A stretch of 64,000 nucleotides of DNA from Austropuccinia psidii. Taxonomy: Eukaryota; Basidiomycota; Pucciniomycetes; Pucciniales; Sphaerophragmiaceae. The translations under genes and the position numbers were made by a program. The stretch covers positions 3,006,001 through 3,070,000 of the forward strand of contig JALGQZ010000020.1 in the NCBI GenBank assembly GCA_023105745.1, written 5' to 3'. Shown in pieces: positions 25,058 through 38,699 of the stretch. The first letter of the stretch is position 1. Each line of letters begins with the position of its first letter. The notes under the pieces were generated by a model. It had not been told where the DNA came from, did not search any database, and saw only the letters and a list, made by a program, of their open reading frames with translations.

Positions 25058-25918
25058 ATAATAATGGAACAGGATTTTCTGTTGGTTGTATTGGATAAAT
25101 TTTGGCATTGGCCGAGGAACTGTGATAGTTTATACACAATGTATGATATAAGAACTTTCAAAGAAAAAATCAAGTTATTGTAAATCACCAGATGAAAATT
25201 AATAGGTAGAGCTGTAAAAGGAAATGAAAGCTGAGGCATTTCCAGGTCACATTGGAATTCTTTATTGAAGCTTGAGTCCATTATCTCAAAAGCCACCTAA
25301 TAATCCTGAGGTTTTCTTTAATTGGAAGCATAATTATGTAGGACCAGTTTTTATATTGATTAATAAAAGTCTGCTATCTTGGGTTTTATATAGTTACTCA
25401 ACATCATTTCAGGTTGTATGTGTTGTGAGTTTTCTTCTAGAATTATATGTAGGCCTTCTGGGGTCAGTGCATGACTCAAGAGTTTATCAACGTATGAATA
25501 TTTTTCAAATTCCATAGCAATTTTTCTCAGAAAATCAATACTTTCTTCTTTATTCAGCATAATTAAGCTCCAAATTTATAATTCCTGCATACAAAGGTAA
25601 TTTTACACAGGAATCAAATGATAAAAAAAGTTTAATTATATCCTGGCCCAGTAATATTTGTGCATAGAGAAGGCAATATGAATATTCAAAGTTTTCTGGT
25701 CATCCTTGCAAAAAATGCAATGTAAAATCAAGAATGGGGAAAATGTTAAAACCTGTGTTTATTGGGTACTTAGCTGTGTAATATTTCATAATCTCCTACC
25801 AAAAATTTATGATCAATGGCTTGAATTATATGATGATAATGACTCACTTGAGCTTCAAGTGCTAACAGAAATACATGAGGATTTTACTTCAGAAAATATC
25901 TGTGAAAAGGTAAAATAA
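25058..25918 (+). pseudogene. PIF/Harbinger (HARBI1-like, DDE_4) transposase relic
   Basis: Translating the + strand with frame changes gives the ordered hallmarks of a Harbinger nuclease. FGIGRGTV is a helix-turn-helix-like part (about 25100). FPGHIGIL is followed by a stop where the first catalytic Asp of IDGT should be (about 25245-25265). PLSQKPPNNPEVFFNWKHNY comes next (25280-25340), then GSVHDSRV with the second catalytic Asp (about 25465-25490). The C-terminal SCVIFHNLLPKIYDQW is in the open stretch 25706-25918. Several stops and frameshifts make it inactive. The N-terminus is missing because the gamma LTR abuts it. Harbinger transposases cut and paste DNA flanked by inverted repeats and usually need a partner Myb/SANT-like protein. 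Confidence 0.75.
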
Positions 25919-28589
25919 ATTAAAATAAATTGGTATAATAATTTGTGATTTTTATATATTTTATCATGAAAAAGTGAGTTCAAAAAACCAAAATAAAGAA
26001 AGATAATTTTTTTTCAAATAGAAATTTGTATTTCCAACCTCGACTGATCAATTTGGAGTCTTTAAAATAGATTCAGTTTTTTTATTTCTAAGAAAACAAC
26101 AGAATTATTCAAATTTTTTTGGCTATTATCGTTTTCTTTCTATATCAATGAAGGTGATTTGATGGGATTTACTTTCAAATTATCGTGTTATTCCATAGCT
26201 TCACAAAGGAAACATAAATGAAAGAAAATTCCTGAAAAAATTCATTGCTCAAGATTTTTTGAGAACTTCTATTTTTAAAGTAATTGTTCAAAAATTCAGA
26301 GAAATGTGTCCTATTATTATTAAAAAATGGCCTTACCACTCATGGAGTTAAGTTTTGTTTTAAATTTTAATAAATTTAAGTTTCAAAGAATAATTGGTTT
26401 CCAAAGATTTTTTAAACTTTTTAAATTTTTCTTCATAAAAACACAGACAATTAAAAACACATTACCAAAATCAAAAGAACTAAAAATCAAGAAAATTATT
26501 TTTCTTTTATTGTAAAGACCTTGAAAGGTAATTAGGCTATTATTTTTGTTAGTTATTTTATTAATTCAAGCTTTTTCAAATTTCATTTGTTTTTTCATCT
26601 TTTTGAAGAGTGGATCATTTCAAACAAAAAAACAGGAAGTAAATTGGGAATTACTCTTTCCATTCTAAAAAATCAATCTTTTAAGACTAATCATTATTCA
26701 ATATATGACAAATTTGTTAATTTCCATTATTCCGTAACTCTGTATTATGTTTTTTAAATGAAGTTATAATTCACCTTTATTCAAATTTTTAGTTTGAATT
26801 TTGAAAACAATAGCTCAGTGAGTAATATTTTCAGAATACTCCCTATTGAAAAACAAACTAATTTATTTATTTTTTATTTTATTGGTATCCTCTTCAATTT
26901 ATTTTTTGAAAAAGCAATTCTAATTTTTTTACAATCCCCTTTTATTTTGTTCTAAATTGAGGAGAATTTCCACCAGTAAGTAATCCTTTTTGCCTACTTT
27001 TTATTAAAGAAAACATTACTTATTTAATTTTTATTACAAATGGTTTTATTGTTAAAATTCTTTTGAAATTTTGAATTATTTTCAACAAAAATAAGACAAA
27101 ACTTCAATTTTTTTTAGAGTTCCCTTCTATTTCAATATGAATCAAAAGATAAAAAAGAAGTAGCTATGCTATTTATTACTAATTTCTTTATATCTAATTT
27201 TTCTTAAAAAAGAATGAATTTTCATTTCTATTCTTGAATTTGCTTTTATTTCAACATAAATTTTTGAAAAACAAGTGAGTGTTGATTTCAGATTCCTATC
27301 TATTTAAAAAAATAAATTATTCTCTTATTTTTATTCTAATATCCATATTTATACATCAATACTTTTTTTCAAATAAAATTGATCAAGCTTATTTATTTTT
27401 AAAAGAAAACTTTTCAATATTTTTTTTAGAAAAAAGCATTTATTGGCCTGATACCTTTGAAAAAACATTTATCAAGCTCCGTTATTTTTAGAAAGAGTAT
27501 TGATCAATCTGCTTTTTTTTTGAAAAGAAAATTTATTGATCCATTTCTTTCAATAGATAGAACAAGCTCAAATGAAATAAAAAATAACTAAATTATTTTA
27601 TTACTACCTTTTTGTAGATCTGAGTTGATTCTTTGGAGAAATTTTTTATTTTTGTTTCTCTTTTCAAAATTTCTCTTATTTAAATCTATATAAATGAAAA
27701 AAGTGGGTATTAAATTTGTTTTACTATCTATTGATAAAAAGGAATAGTTGTCTTAGTTTTATTTCAATATTCATATTTATCTCACAATATCTTTTGAAAA
27801 AAAGAATTTATCAATCTAATTTTTTTTGCAAAAACTTTATTTTTCCATTTAATTTGATATTTAGAAGGATTTTCAATAAAATAAAACATAATTAACACAT
27901 TCTTTGTATTACTAATATTTTTATAGTTAAGTGTTTTTGTTTTAAAAAAATTGATCAATTTTTTTTCAAATTTCCAGGTCTCAGTATTAATAAGAGACCT
28001 AATATTCTTTTGAATAGATCCCTTACCAGATAAAATGTTTCTTTAAAATGCTACTTTAGAGCTTCATCTATTCTTTTCGTTACAAAAAATTATTATTCAC
28101 TTTTTTTCAGAAATTTCAAATTTTTAAGATAAATTGAAAAATATATTTATCAGTACTTTCATTTTAAAAAGCTGGGTAAGTATTCCTTTTAAATGACTTA
28201 ATATTTCAAATGAAACTAAACGTTTCCTTTCTTAATCATCATTTTCCTGTTTTTTTTTTTGAAAAAATAATACTTTTGTTAATAACCTTTTTTGAAGTTT
28301 CTATCATAATGGGGAGAAAGAAAACCCATTTCCATGACCAGTTAACAATTGTTCTTTCTTATTATGAAATATTTCTGACATGTTTCATTTTTGATATATT
28401 TACAAAAACATTTTTGGGAACTTTCTGATTAGTTCAGTTCTGTGAATTAATAGCTAAAAAAGATCTTTAAATTGGGATATCAGCCATTGGTCATAGATGA
28501 AGAAAACTCATTAATAAAGAATGCATGCAAATAGAATAAAAAAACCAAAGATAACCATTCAGATATTAAAAAATCCTGCAATATATTTT
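25919..28589. other. AT-rich spacer, no gene recognised
   Basis: Long T and A runs. Between about 27270 and 27870 a loose motif recurs several times (TTTTGAAAAGAAAATTTATTGATC and variants), suggesting an old degenerate repeat. The open frames at 27279-27491 and 28210-28428 have no family signature and biased residue content. Confidence 0.5.
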
Positions 28590-29603
28590 TTCAATTAAAT
28601 AAAGAGGTTTATCTCAATTATATCCCAAAAGGTGAAGCAGATTGTGAAGAACTACACAAACCAAACTTGGATTTCAAAAGCACCAAATTTTTTTCATTGT
28701 GTTCATAAAATCTATAAACTCATTACCCATGGCTTTTCTATTCTCAATAATAGCTCAGCTCAGATATCATCAAACAAGTTTTTATTCAATAAAATTCCAA
28801 AAATCTGAATCTATTAATTACTATGAAACATAAATAATGAAAATTTTATCATCTTATATCATAAAGATTACCTATTTCCTTGGCAAACAGCAAAAATGTG
28901 TTTACAAGACTCATGGTTTGATGTATGCAATTGGGTGGTGTCCTCCTTGTCTTGTTGATTATAATTTAGGACAATTTTTCTTTACAAATAAAATTCCTGG
29001 AATTATTGAAGAACATTAACGGGTTTCATATATGGGTTCAAAAACATTAGATATTCTTGAAAATATTTTCAACAATATTTCATCTGTAATCCTAGAAGAA
29101 AATACCCAGACTGTGAAAAACCTTGGAATACCTAGTTTTGTATAAACCTTTTTCTCTTTCAAGAATTCAAACAAATCTTTTTTTGGAAATCATATTACAG
29201 ATACATTAAATGAGTTTTACAATTTTCCACATTTTGATAATGATGCCTCAGATTTTTTTCCCTTTCTATTCCTATTATAAAAAATACTTTCAAAATTACT
29301 GATTAAAAGTATTATTTATTCAATTTATTTTTTGTCTTTACTTATAAGTAAGTAAGTCTTGAATTTTCTAAGAAAATTTCTGGAATTTTCTCTATGGTAT
29401 GGAATCCCAAGACTATTTGTCATTTCAAATAATATCCAGATGGTGTCTGAAGTGTAAAGTTCACAGGACCCTCAATGTCAATACAGATTTCCAAAAAACC
29501 TTATAATTTGTTCAAATATATCAAAGATGGAAGAATATCTGATTTTACCTTACATGACCATCAATCAATTGTTGATAGAATTTTTTCATATATAAAGCAA
29601 TAG
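28590..29603 (+). pseudogene. Tet/JBP-like 2OG-Fe(II) oxygenase relic A
   Basis: Fragments in family order on the + strand, with frame changes: GLMYAIGWC (about 28912-28945, matching the GKMYAIGWR hallmark of fungal Tet-like oxygenases), LGIPSF (about 29122-29140), then FYNFPHFDND (about 29215-29245) with the iron-binding H-x-D, and near the end a segment reading SMSIQISKKPYNLFKYI (about 29470-29522), like the conserved SxQISK block. TAG at 29601-29603 ends the frame. The distal His and 2-oxoglutarate Arg were not located with confidence. Such proteins oxidise 5-methylcytosine or relatives in DNA; fungal copies are expanded and often transposon-linked. A convergent SANT-like relic follows about 290 bp downstream, as after relic B. 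Too many breaks to be functional. Confidence 0.6.
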
Positions 29604-30835
29604 GTACTATCTTTATATCTGGTTTTTGTATCAAATTCCCACTAAAACCTATACCATTTAATCAATCTTGTATATAAAAGCTTATATCATTATAATGAAG
29701 TTGAAAATATCACACTTTATATTAAGTATGCTTTAGATGTAATATTAAGTTAAGATCTTAAAAATCAAAAAAACATAGTCCTACAACCACTACATCATTG
29801 CATATTTCTTGTATGATATTATATCTACTATATTAATATGTCTCAAATGCACACACCCTTTTGATATAAACATCCAAAAAAGAAAGCTTAACATACTATT
29901 TATTAATAATTCACTTGATAGTAGTTTGTATCTTTTTTTTGAGAAATTTAACTATAAAATTTCTATAGTTAAATACATCTTTTTTTTATGCTGAAAGTAT
30001 ATTTGAAGCTGTAACTTCTTGGATTCAAAATAATCTTTTATCTCAATTTTTTGGTCTTCAAATTAAAATTCTTTCTTATTTTTATATATTACAAAATGAA
30101 TTTCAATTTTTTTTCATTATCTCCCCCTGTTTGAGACCTTTTTTTCAATTTTTTTTCTTCTTGCCACTTTATTTTTTCCCATTCCAATTTTACAAAATCA
30201 CTGATACTATGTGCTAATATCAGCGAATTTCCAGACTCAAATATAAGATATCTAGGATTTATTTTTATTAATTACCTTCTTTTATTGCAATGAATACTGA
30301 CGCATATTTGGGAACACCATTTGATTCCACTATTCTTTTTGACAAATTTTGTGGATTTAAGTTCTTAACTGATTTGTGCGAAATTAATTCTGTTGATAGT
30401 GTTGAAATACTTTTTTCTGTACCAAAGAAGATTTTCTCTATCCTATGAAAGTTCTCCTATCAATATCCATGGTGATACTTGTATCAATTTGAGCTGAAAT
30501 TGATAATTAATGGCTTTTCCCTTATTAATCCATAGAATACAGAATTAAAAATTCTTCAGGTAGTTATTTAATGAGAAGATCCTACTTTGATCAAATTATG
30601 CTCCTCCATTTTAATAAATTACTCATTAAATCTTCTGTCTTAATTTTTTCAAGCTCACTTATGCTGGTAATGTCTTCCTAGATGAATTTCCCTTCAAAGA
30701 CCTATGGAGTTAAAATCAAGCACAGTTTTCCAAAAAATATCAAAAAATTTAGGACATATCTTGCTGTTTAAAAATGATTCATCCTTCTCAAAAATCTCAT
30801 TTGTTTCCAACTCAGGAAATTGGTAAGTTCTCATT

Positions 30836-33800
30836 TTTGAGCCTTGTGGTATATTCTACATACTCAAATAGGCCACAATTAATATAGAAATAGCTTTTGG
30901 ACCATTCATAAACTACAAGTCATGCATCTAACAAAAATTCATCATTTTTTATTCAAAAAAGATGGATAACTTCTTTGTTTGTTCATAAATTCATGGATAC
31001 AAATCCAGATCTTGATTCTACACAAAAATTCACCTAGAATAACCCCAAAGCATGAATTAATCTAAGTCAACTCTATGAGGTGGTAATATGGAAAATACTT
31101 TAACACAATATCATCAATACCACCCAAAATGATAGTGAAAGTTTTTGTTTTTCTCAATTTCACACCAAAATAATTGGAATGTGAGAAGTCACTATTATAT
31201 TTACACTAATAATAGTGTTATGCATATTTTTTGGCACTTAATATTACTGTATTTGTACATACAGTTCTTGTACACCCATAGCAAATATCAGTCATTGAGC
31301 CCGAATTACTATTTTTGATGTAAAAATAGCTAAGGGGGACAAAATAAATTAAAGAGAGGCAGGGTACCCAGCTTCTGAGACCTCTGAGGTGTGGCCAGCT
31401 CCCAATCTGGTATTGATTGCTGACAATGGCCCAATTGGTATATCAAAACTTTTTTCAAGATTTCTTAGCAGGTCAATATCCCATTAAACATGAGAAAATA
31501 GCAAATAAGCTTCTATTTTGGGGTTTCAAGGAGGTAATAAGAAGCTATGACTCCTGTAACCAAGTCCATTATTACAATTTTCCATGGATAAGCCCAAAAA
31601 GATTGAGTAAAATCTTTTTTGAACTAGTATTCATGAGATTACCTCTTGGAAACTTTCAGGATGACTCTATGATATGATAATGAAAAAGCTATAGCTATGA
31701 GTGTGACATTCATTTAGTATTAAGATACAACTTAAGAGGGCTCTACTATAATGAAATAGTGGTGATGAGTCTACTGAAATCCCTTGTTTCACTGACTAGA
31801 AGTTGAATTACTATACTAATCACTGCAATAATTAATAATATAATTATATCTATTTAATTCTAAGAGTACTTCTGTTTTTGACAGCCTTACTACATAAGAA
31901 TTCCAACAAAAAACCAAGAGTATTTCTTATTTTAGTGAGGAGAAGACCACTTTTTGTCTTTCTAAAGGGTAGTGGTAGGTTATCCACCTTTTCACGCAAC
32001 CACAGAGTGAATTTTTTCACTCCTTTGGCTTACTTTGGGTCCCAAAGGCTCAATAAAGACTTGTAATGAGCTGAAATGTAGTTTGGGGACCACAAGTTGC
32101 CATTTTTACCCCATAAAGGGTTAAAACCTTTCTCTAAGGAACATCCACACTTTTCTAGTGCTTTTCAAGTCTCAGAAGCTGTGCATCATATGTCTTTGAG
32201 CCTCTGTTCAGTCAGGTTATGATTAATCAAAGCTTAATCGTATTTTGAATAGCTTTGATGGCTCATAATTCAATAATATGGGATATTATCCCACAGTACC
32301 ACCCTGTGCAGGTAGGTAAGGTAATTTATTATCCAAATTATGAGTAATAAGATGGTAAGAAGGCTTTTGGTGGCGTTGATACCTGATAATTCAATCTTCT
32401 GGGATAATACCCCACAATATCACTTGGTGTGAGATTATAGCCTTAAATGCTCAATAGTGTTGTCAGTTTTGAAGAAAAAGAGCTCAAAAGTGACTTCAAT
32501 CGTAGCTAAAAGTGAGATCCAAAAATAATTCTACTCATGAACCACTTTGGGCTAATTATCTCAAATTTATACAGGCTCAAAGTATTTTGAGCTTTCTGTA
32601 AAACAGTATTTTTCTTGTTTTAAGAAAAATATAGCAATAACTTTTGATTAGGGTAAGAAAAATCATTAAGAGTTACATTCTTATGTATCCCTGATAGCTC
32701 CCTTCCAGAAAATATGGTACTAAATAGTTTCCCCCCTTCAGACGTTCAAATGTATGGACTAAGGTTGTGTTTATGGCCTTATTGTACCTGTATTGGGTTT
32801 TATAATGGTTAAAAGTGTGTATTTCACTCCTTCTTTTTTACCACGTTTATGGTACTTTCAAATGTCATTATTGTGCTCTGGATTTGAGTGACATTCTGAC
32901 AGAAACCAGCTATCTCTATGATATTTGTCTACATCACATATAAAATGAGGTAAAATTCAAAAATTCATCAACATAGAATCCTGAAGATATTCTCATAGAG
33001 CTTCCAGGACCAATTGAGAAGGGGATAATCTATACTAAAACCAAAAATACTTATGACTGCATAGTACAAATTTAAATATTTACTTACAGTCCATTTTTGA
33101 TGATTTCATGTGAAACACTGAATCTTTAAGAATTGAAAAAAAAACCATGATTCAATTTCTAATAACATTTATAACTTTGAGAAAAAAAGTTTGATCTTGA
33201 AATAAAGGAATATTTAAAGTTGTAACTCCTTCATTTATTAACCATAAATGGGTTAGTAGGCACATTAAATGAGTTAATTCAGTAATTATGATAATCTCAC
33301 ATGACTGCAAGTGATGTAGTAGTGAAACCAATTAAGGTAAAAGGCTTATCACTAACTGGATTTTCATTTTTCTGTATGGAATGCCTCTGCAAGCTGTTTT
33401 AGAATTGAAAGAGGCCTATTCTTGCTGTTTTTTCCAATAATAATCTTATCATTTAGACTTGTCATTAATACCAACAAGTAAGTATTAGCTAAGATCTTGC
33501 TTAACTAGTTTTATATTTCCAAACCAATAAGAAAGACATTAAATAAAAGGGTTATACTACTTTAAATATTATGTAACTGTTAATTGTTCTATTACTTTTA
33601 TAAATTTATTATTGATCCCTTAAGTATACAAATAATCTGTCAAATTACTCTTCCAATTATTTTCAAGGTATTTTTAGAGTCTTATTGAGTGTTTTGCAAA
33701 ATTCTTAAAGTTTTTCTTTCTATGTTCTGTAGTTTTATTCAATAGCTTATTATAATTATAAACTAAAATAATTATATATCATTTTAATAAGAAGTTTTAT

Positions 33801-34007
33801 TATCAATTCTTCTTGTAATTGATTCTAGTAGACAATTACTGCTAAGTTTTATTATCAATATTATTGTATATTAAGTAAAAGAAATAAGTAAGAAATTAAT
33901 TATTCATTCATTGTTATAATAAGCTTACTCATTATATTTCACAAGAAAAGTCATATTACTCTTGATCAATAGCTATATTATCATCAGCTTCATAAAAAAT
34001 TCTCACA
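30836..34007 (+). repeat. Solo LTR of family alpha, interrupted by a beta LTR
   Basis: Starts TTTGAGCCTTGTGG (TG changed) and ends TTCTCACA. After removing the nested beta copy and its duplicated GAAAC the length is 1919 bp, matching intact alpha LTRs. SANT-like coding sequence lies directly on both sides, so this is a solo LTR left by recombination. No clear target duplication remains. It keeps CCAACAAGTAAGTATTAG near 33471. Confidence 0.85.
31654..32901 (+). repeat. Solo LTR, family beta, copy C
   Basis: 1248 bp, TTTCAGGATGACTC... to ...ACATTCTGACA. Perfect 5-bp target duplication GAAAC at 31649-31653 and 32902-32906. Inserted into the solo alpha LTR: the flanking ACCTCTTGGAAAC / GAAACCAGC joins up with ACCTCATAGCAACCAGC of other alpha LTRs. 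Diverged from copies A and B, but blocks such as TAGTGGTGATGAG and TTTTTGACAG are shared. Confidence 0.85.
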
Positions 34008-34470
34008 CCCTTGGTGTAATATTTGGTTTATTACCAAAGAGCTCATCCATTGGTTGATAGCATTTAAAAAAATATTTCCATCCTTTGAATCATCAGGTGA
34101 ATCCCTTTCTTGAGGTCTTCATCAGTAATACCCAAACATGTTGTTTTCTCATAATGTCTTTAATATATATAGTTTTATTTGTCTTTTTTCTGTCAATCTT
34201 TGATATTGTTAGGGGTCATCTCAATTTCAATTTTAATTTCTTGTTCACCTCATTATATATTAATTGTAATCCAATTTGTTTTGATAAGGGGTTCCTTCCA
34301 ATTGATGTATTTCCAAAAGAGCCAAAACAAGCTTCAAAACTATTCCTGATTTTGAGCCAACTGATTGTTTTTAGATACTTTTATAATTTAAGATTTCCTG
34401 AATTTTTCAGATCAGAAGTAGAGTCTTTACTTTTTGAAGCTTATCAACATTTGAGTGACATTATCTAAAG

Positions 34471-37400
34471 GGTGAGAGTGAAGATGACGCTGAAGATGGG
34501 TTGTAAGTGATGATTTAATTTTTTGAATTTACAAAAGACAACTATATTTTTTGATCAAAAACTAACATATTTATTTTTCAAAATGCCTACTTAAATCCTT
34601 TTTTTAAAAAAAGCATTCAAAATTGAATTATGCATGGAGTTTTGATCAAAAGAATGCAAGTTTTTTTAAGTGATGTTTGTGCCAAAATACCCAATTAAGA
34701 AAAGTGTTTTGTGTTATGTCGTAACATTCCTAATATAATAGAAAATAATTAAATATTTTTTAATTACAACAATCGTGAGAAAAATATAGAAATCAATTTT
34801 CTAATTATTTTTTCTCAAGCTTAGCAAATCCCATATTAATTCAATTCAAAAAAAATTTAACAAAACCAAAAAAAACTTACTGTATTGATATAAACAATAA
34901 GATTCCTTAGATTTTGGCTTTAATTTGAATTCAAATTCTTTAAAAACTCAACATCTCATTCTTTTTTTCATAAAGCTTAAATCAGCCACAAATATCCATC
35001 CTTAAAATAATTTTATTTTTACCTTCTCTGAAAAAGCTATTATTTTATTTCCTCAGCTCTAATACAAAAATATTTTTCATTTGATTTAAAATAAAAAAAT
35101 CTTTCAACTCAAGCTTTTAATATTTCTTTTAGATATTTCAATTTTTTTCATTGCCTCAGCTTTCAGAGTTTAAAATTAACTCACAACTATTTTTCCTCAA
35201 ATTCTTATTCAAATCCCACAATAGCAATTTGAATTTTACTCTAGTTCAATCTTATTTCACTTTCTAAAAATAAGTTTTTCAGCTTGGTATTTGAGCTGTA
35301 AATATTAGAATTTTATCTTCTTATTCCATAATTTTTTAAAAAAAACAAATATAATAAGAATTTAAATACATAAATCAAAAAAATGTTTGTAAATATAATG
35401 ATAAAAATAATTTTTAATAAGTGGTCTAGGTTTAGAAAATTAGTAAAAATGAATTTTTAATATCAATTATTCAAAAGTTTCAAAAAACAATAGTATTATC
35501 TTTTTGAATAAAATATTCATTAAGAATTTCTCAAAAGAAAAAACTAAGCTTTGGTATTTAAGAATGGTTTATCAAAGAAATTTGTGACTTTGCTGATAAT
35601 ATTTTATTATATAAAAATCTATAACAAAAACTTTAAGTGGTATTAAATTTAAAAATAAAAATTTATAAAAAATTAAAATTGATTGAATTTTCTTTTTTAA
35701 AAAAAAACATGAAAAGAAATTATCAAAGGATATTTCTGAAAATAAATAATATATTTATTTGTCTTTGATATTAATAACTTGACATAAAACAAATTTCAAT
35801 TAAGCTTCTTTTAGATCAAAGCTTTGTTAATATTAATTGCCAAAAGAAAAAGAAAGAGAAATTTTTAGGCTTTGTCAAAAATGCTAAGTTGTTTTTTAAT
35901 TGAAAATGGATTCCTCTTGTGAATAATAAAATTTTCCCTTTTTAAATAATTAAATTCCTTTTTTTTATAAAAAGAATCTTTTCAAAAAGAAGAATTCATT
36001 AAAAATCTTTGTTTAATTTTATTCTGTTCCAGATCTAAGGGTCATTTTTTTATCTTTTTGAGCTTTGAGTATTAATGATTTTTTCTCCAAGTCTTTTTTT
36101 GCCCTTTTTAATTATTTAAATTGTAATAATATATATTCTTCCAAAAAAAACAACAACATTTCATCTTTATACCATTTATTTTAATATTTATCAAATAATA
36201 ATAAATTCTCCTTTAAAAATCCTTTTTTACTTATTTTTTTAAATTCAAATAATAGATTCGCCTAAGCTTGGGACCGTTTAATCAGAATTCTCTGATATAA
36301 AATAATTCAAATTAATTGGTTATCAAATTGTTAATTGTTCCTTTAGTTTCTCTAAGCTATTATTTTATCTTAATTCTTCTAAAATTACACTTTATTTTCT
36401 ATTATAAGGTTTTCAACGGTTATTTCGATCCTCTAAACTTAAATTGATAACAATTTTACCAAATGAATTAAAAAGTTAATATTATACAAAATAGAGTTTA
36501 TAATATACCTCAGAAGGATAATTATTTGAATAGTTCTTAAATCAAAAAAAAAAACAATTTTTTACAATGATGATTATTTAAAATTAATTAGATGTATCAA
36601 ATTCATTTTTTAATCATTTTAGATTCTCATCCTTCCTTTTTCTTTGAATAAATTAATTTCCAAGAAGAGACTTTTCTTAATATTGAATTAATTTTTATTC
36701 AAATTTCATAAAAAAAAAGGTTTAAATTTTTATTAACATGATTCAAATTTGGAATTTCATTTTCAATATTTTCAAATTTCCTTACCAATTATTAGTGTAT
36801 TTTCTATTTCAGGCTCAATGGACTCAAATAGAAGAATTAATATTCAAATGGGCTAAAGTTAAGAAAAGAAAGATATCATTTATAATTATGATTCAGCCAA
36901 TTATAAATTTATTTTCCCCATCCTTAAAAATCCTAGTTTGAAAATTGTGTTCTTCTATTTCAATAAGTAAATGTTGACTTTTAAGATTGTATATTTTTCC
37001 CATTATAAGTCAATTTATTTTAATTATATTTTAAAATGTTTTTTATTTGGTTTTTTTAATATTTCTCATTTGTTTTTTAAAGATTATCTTGGTATGAAAA
37101 AAGAGATAAATCACTGATAATTTTGAAATAGTTTTGATATTATTTTTTTGGAATATTTACAAACTCTATATGAATTGGAAAGATTAAGTAAAAAGGAAAA
37201 ATATTTTTTCATTTTTTTCAAAAGAAAACTAAATAATATTTGAGTTTAGAGTGGTATATATCAATATTCAGAATAATTTGAAGGAAAATATATTTGTATA
37301 TTTAATGAATATAATAATCTGAAAAAGAGGCTAATAAAACAGCAAAACCTATAAGAATATAAATGAAAAATAGTAAAGTCTATTGAGTCATAATGATACA

Positions 37401-38659
37401 AGCTTCAATTTCAAGGTTGGATGCTTTGAAGAGCTATATGAAGATGTTGTTTTTTTGAAGGAAGTTGAAATAGATGTAGTTTTGTTAGATAAGGTATCTC
37501 TAGAGGTACCCAAACTGAATAATGCTCATTTTATATTGTTTCCAAGGGATATTTTTACCCAAACACTTTTCAAAGACATATTATAAATAAAGGAGCCAGA
37601 TATCAGCTTCTATATCTATTATTCAATGGTTATTTTATTTTGAAAATAATTCAAAATTCTAATCCTTTTTTAGGACAAAAAAATGAGAGAAATGAAAAAA
37701 ATCTCAATACCTAAGCTCAATAATAATATACATAAATGTGTAAATATCTTCAATACTCATTCCAAATTAGAATCTTAAGGGACCTAAAATTTGTTTATTC
37801 CTTTAATTTGAATGTAGTCATAGTACTCAATCCAGATAAAAAATAAGTTTTCATTTTCGAATCAGGTAATTGTGTCAGTTACAAATTAGAATTAATTTCA
37901 ATTTCATTTCATTTAAATTCTAACATTTTAGATTCAAATTCTTTAGCTTCAAACATCTATCTTCATTTTCTCAGAAGAAAGCCAGTTGAATTTTTCTTCT
38001 TTCAAATCACTTAGAATTGGTTTTTCTTTCATAATTTTTGGTATAAAATACCCACAAAAGGGAAGGATATTATCTAATTATATGAATTTTTTTCATCTTT
38101 TATATAAAGAAATTTGTCAATAATTTATAAGCTTACATATATAATATTAGAAATAATAGAAGTATATAGATGTTTAACTTTTTTGGATTATGGAGTCATA
38201 ATTTTATGAATATTTATAAGATTTGTTTAATTAGAATTATTTTAATGAAAAAGAATGTTTGATAGATAATCTATTTTGATGAAACTGGAGTAAATTATTT
38301 CTTTGAATGATATTTATCACAAAAAGTCATTTTTCAGACTTAAGTTTAGATAATTTTATGAAAAATTTAACTTTAAAGCTCATATATCTAGAGCCTACAT
38401 GATAGAAGTTTGAAACCCCTTTCTTATTAAACTTGATATTTAGGTTTACAATTTAATTCCCTCCCTCAAAAAATTTGAGGAATATTTGAATAATTTTGGA
38501 TTTGTGCATAATATAAATTTTATTAATGGAAAGAAAGAATGTTTTAACAAATTAAATAATGATGATAAATCTGATTTAAAAAGAGGAAATTGAAAATAAT
38601 AAAATTAAATAATCAAAATTAGATAGTAATGATATCTTTTTGAAAATGAAAAATATAGG
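34471..38659. other. AT-rich spacer, no gene recognised
   Basis: Homopolymer-rich A/T sequence. The open frames at 36738-36941 and 37383-37586 carry no motif I know. No LTR or inverted-repeat ends of the families found elsewhere in the window were seen. Confidence 0.5.
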
Positions 38660-38699
38660 GGGATATAAATCTTACATATCATGACTTTAAAGCACTGAA

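Larger units (their letters stand above)
29890..34470 (-). pseudogene. SANT/Myb-like DNA-binding protein relic P, split by a solo LTR
   Basis: Reads right to left. 34470-34008 holds the N-terminal domain: ISWLKIRNSFEACFGSF near 34360-34310, LSKQIGLQLIYNEVNKK near 34270, and MDELFGNKPNITP near 34050-34015. The solo alpha LTR (30836-34007) interrupts immediately after this. The gene resumes at 30835 and runs to about 29890, with a coiled-coil stretch VKLEWEKIKWQEEKKLKK near 30190-30140 and a degraded C-terminus. Without the insertion it is about 1.4 kb, the same as relic Q. Residues match relic Q along the domain. Stops and frameshifts are present. The fungal SANT-like family is known to me mainly as transposon-associated genes in rusts; a DNA-binding role is inferred. 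The + strand ORF at 34085-34468 is only its antisense shadow. Confidence 0.65.

Noticed and set aside
25058..29603. Harbinger relic and Tet relic A as parts of one element
   Set aside because: They are 2.7 kb apart with no shared ends seen, and no Harbinger sequence precedes Tet relic B. Left as a possibility only within the Tet-SANT finding.
34085..34468. 127-codon + strand open frame
   Set aside because: It is the antisense of the SANT-like relic P, whose minus-strand residues align with relic Q.
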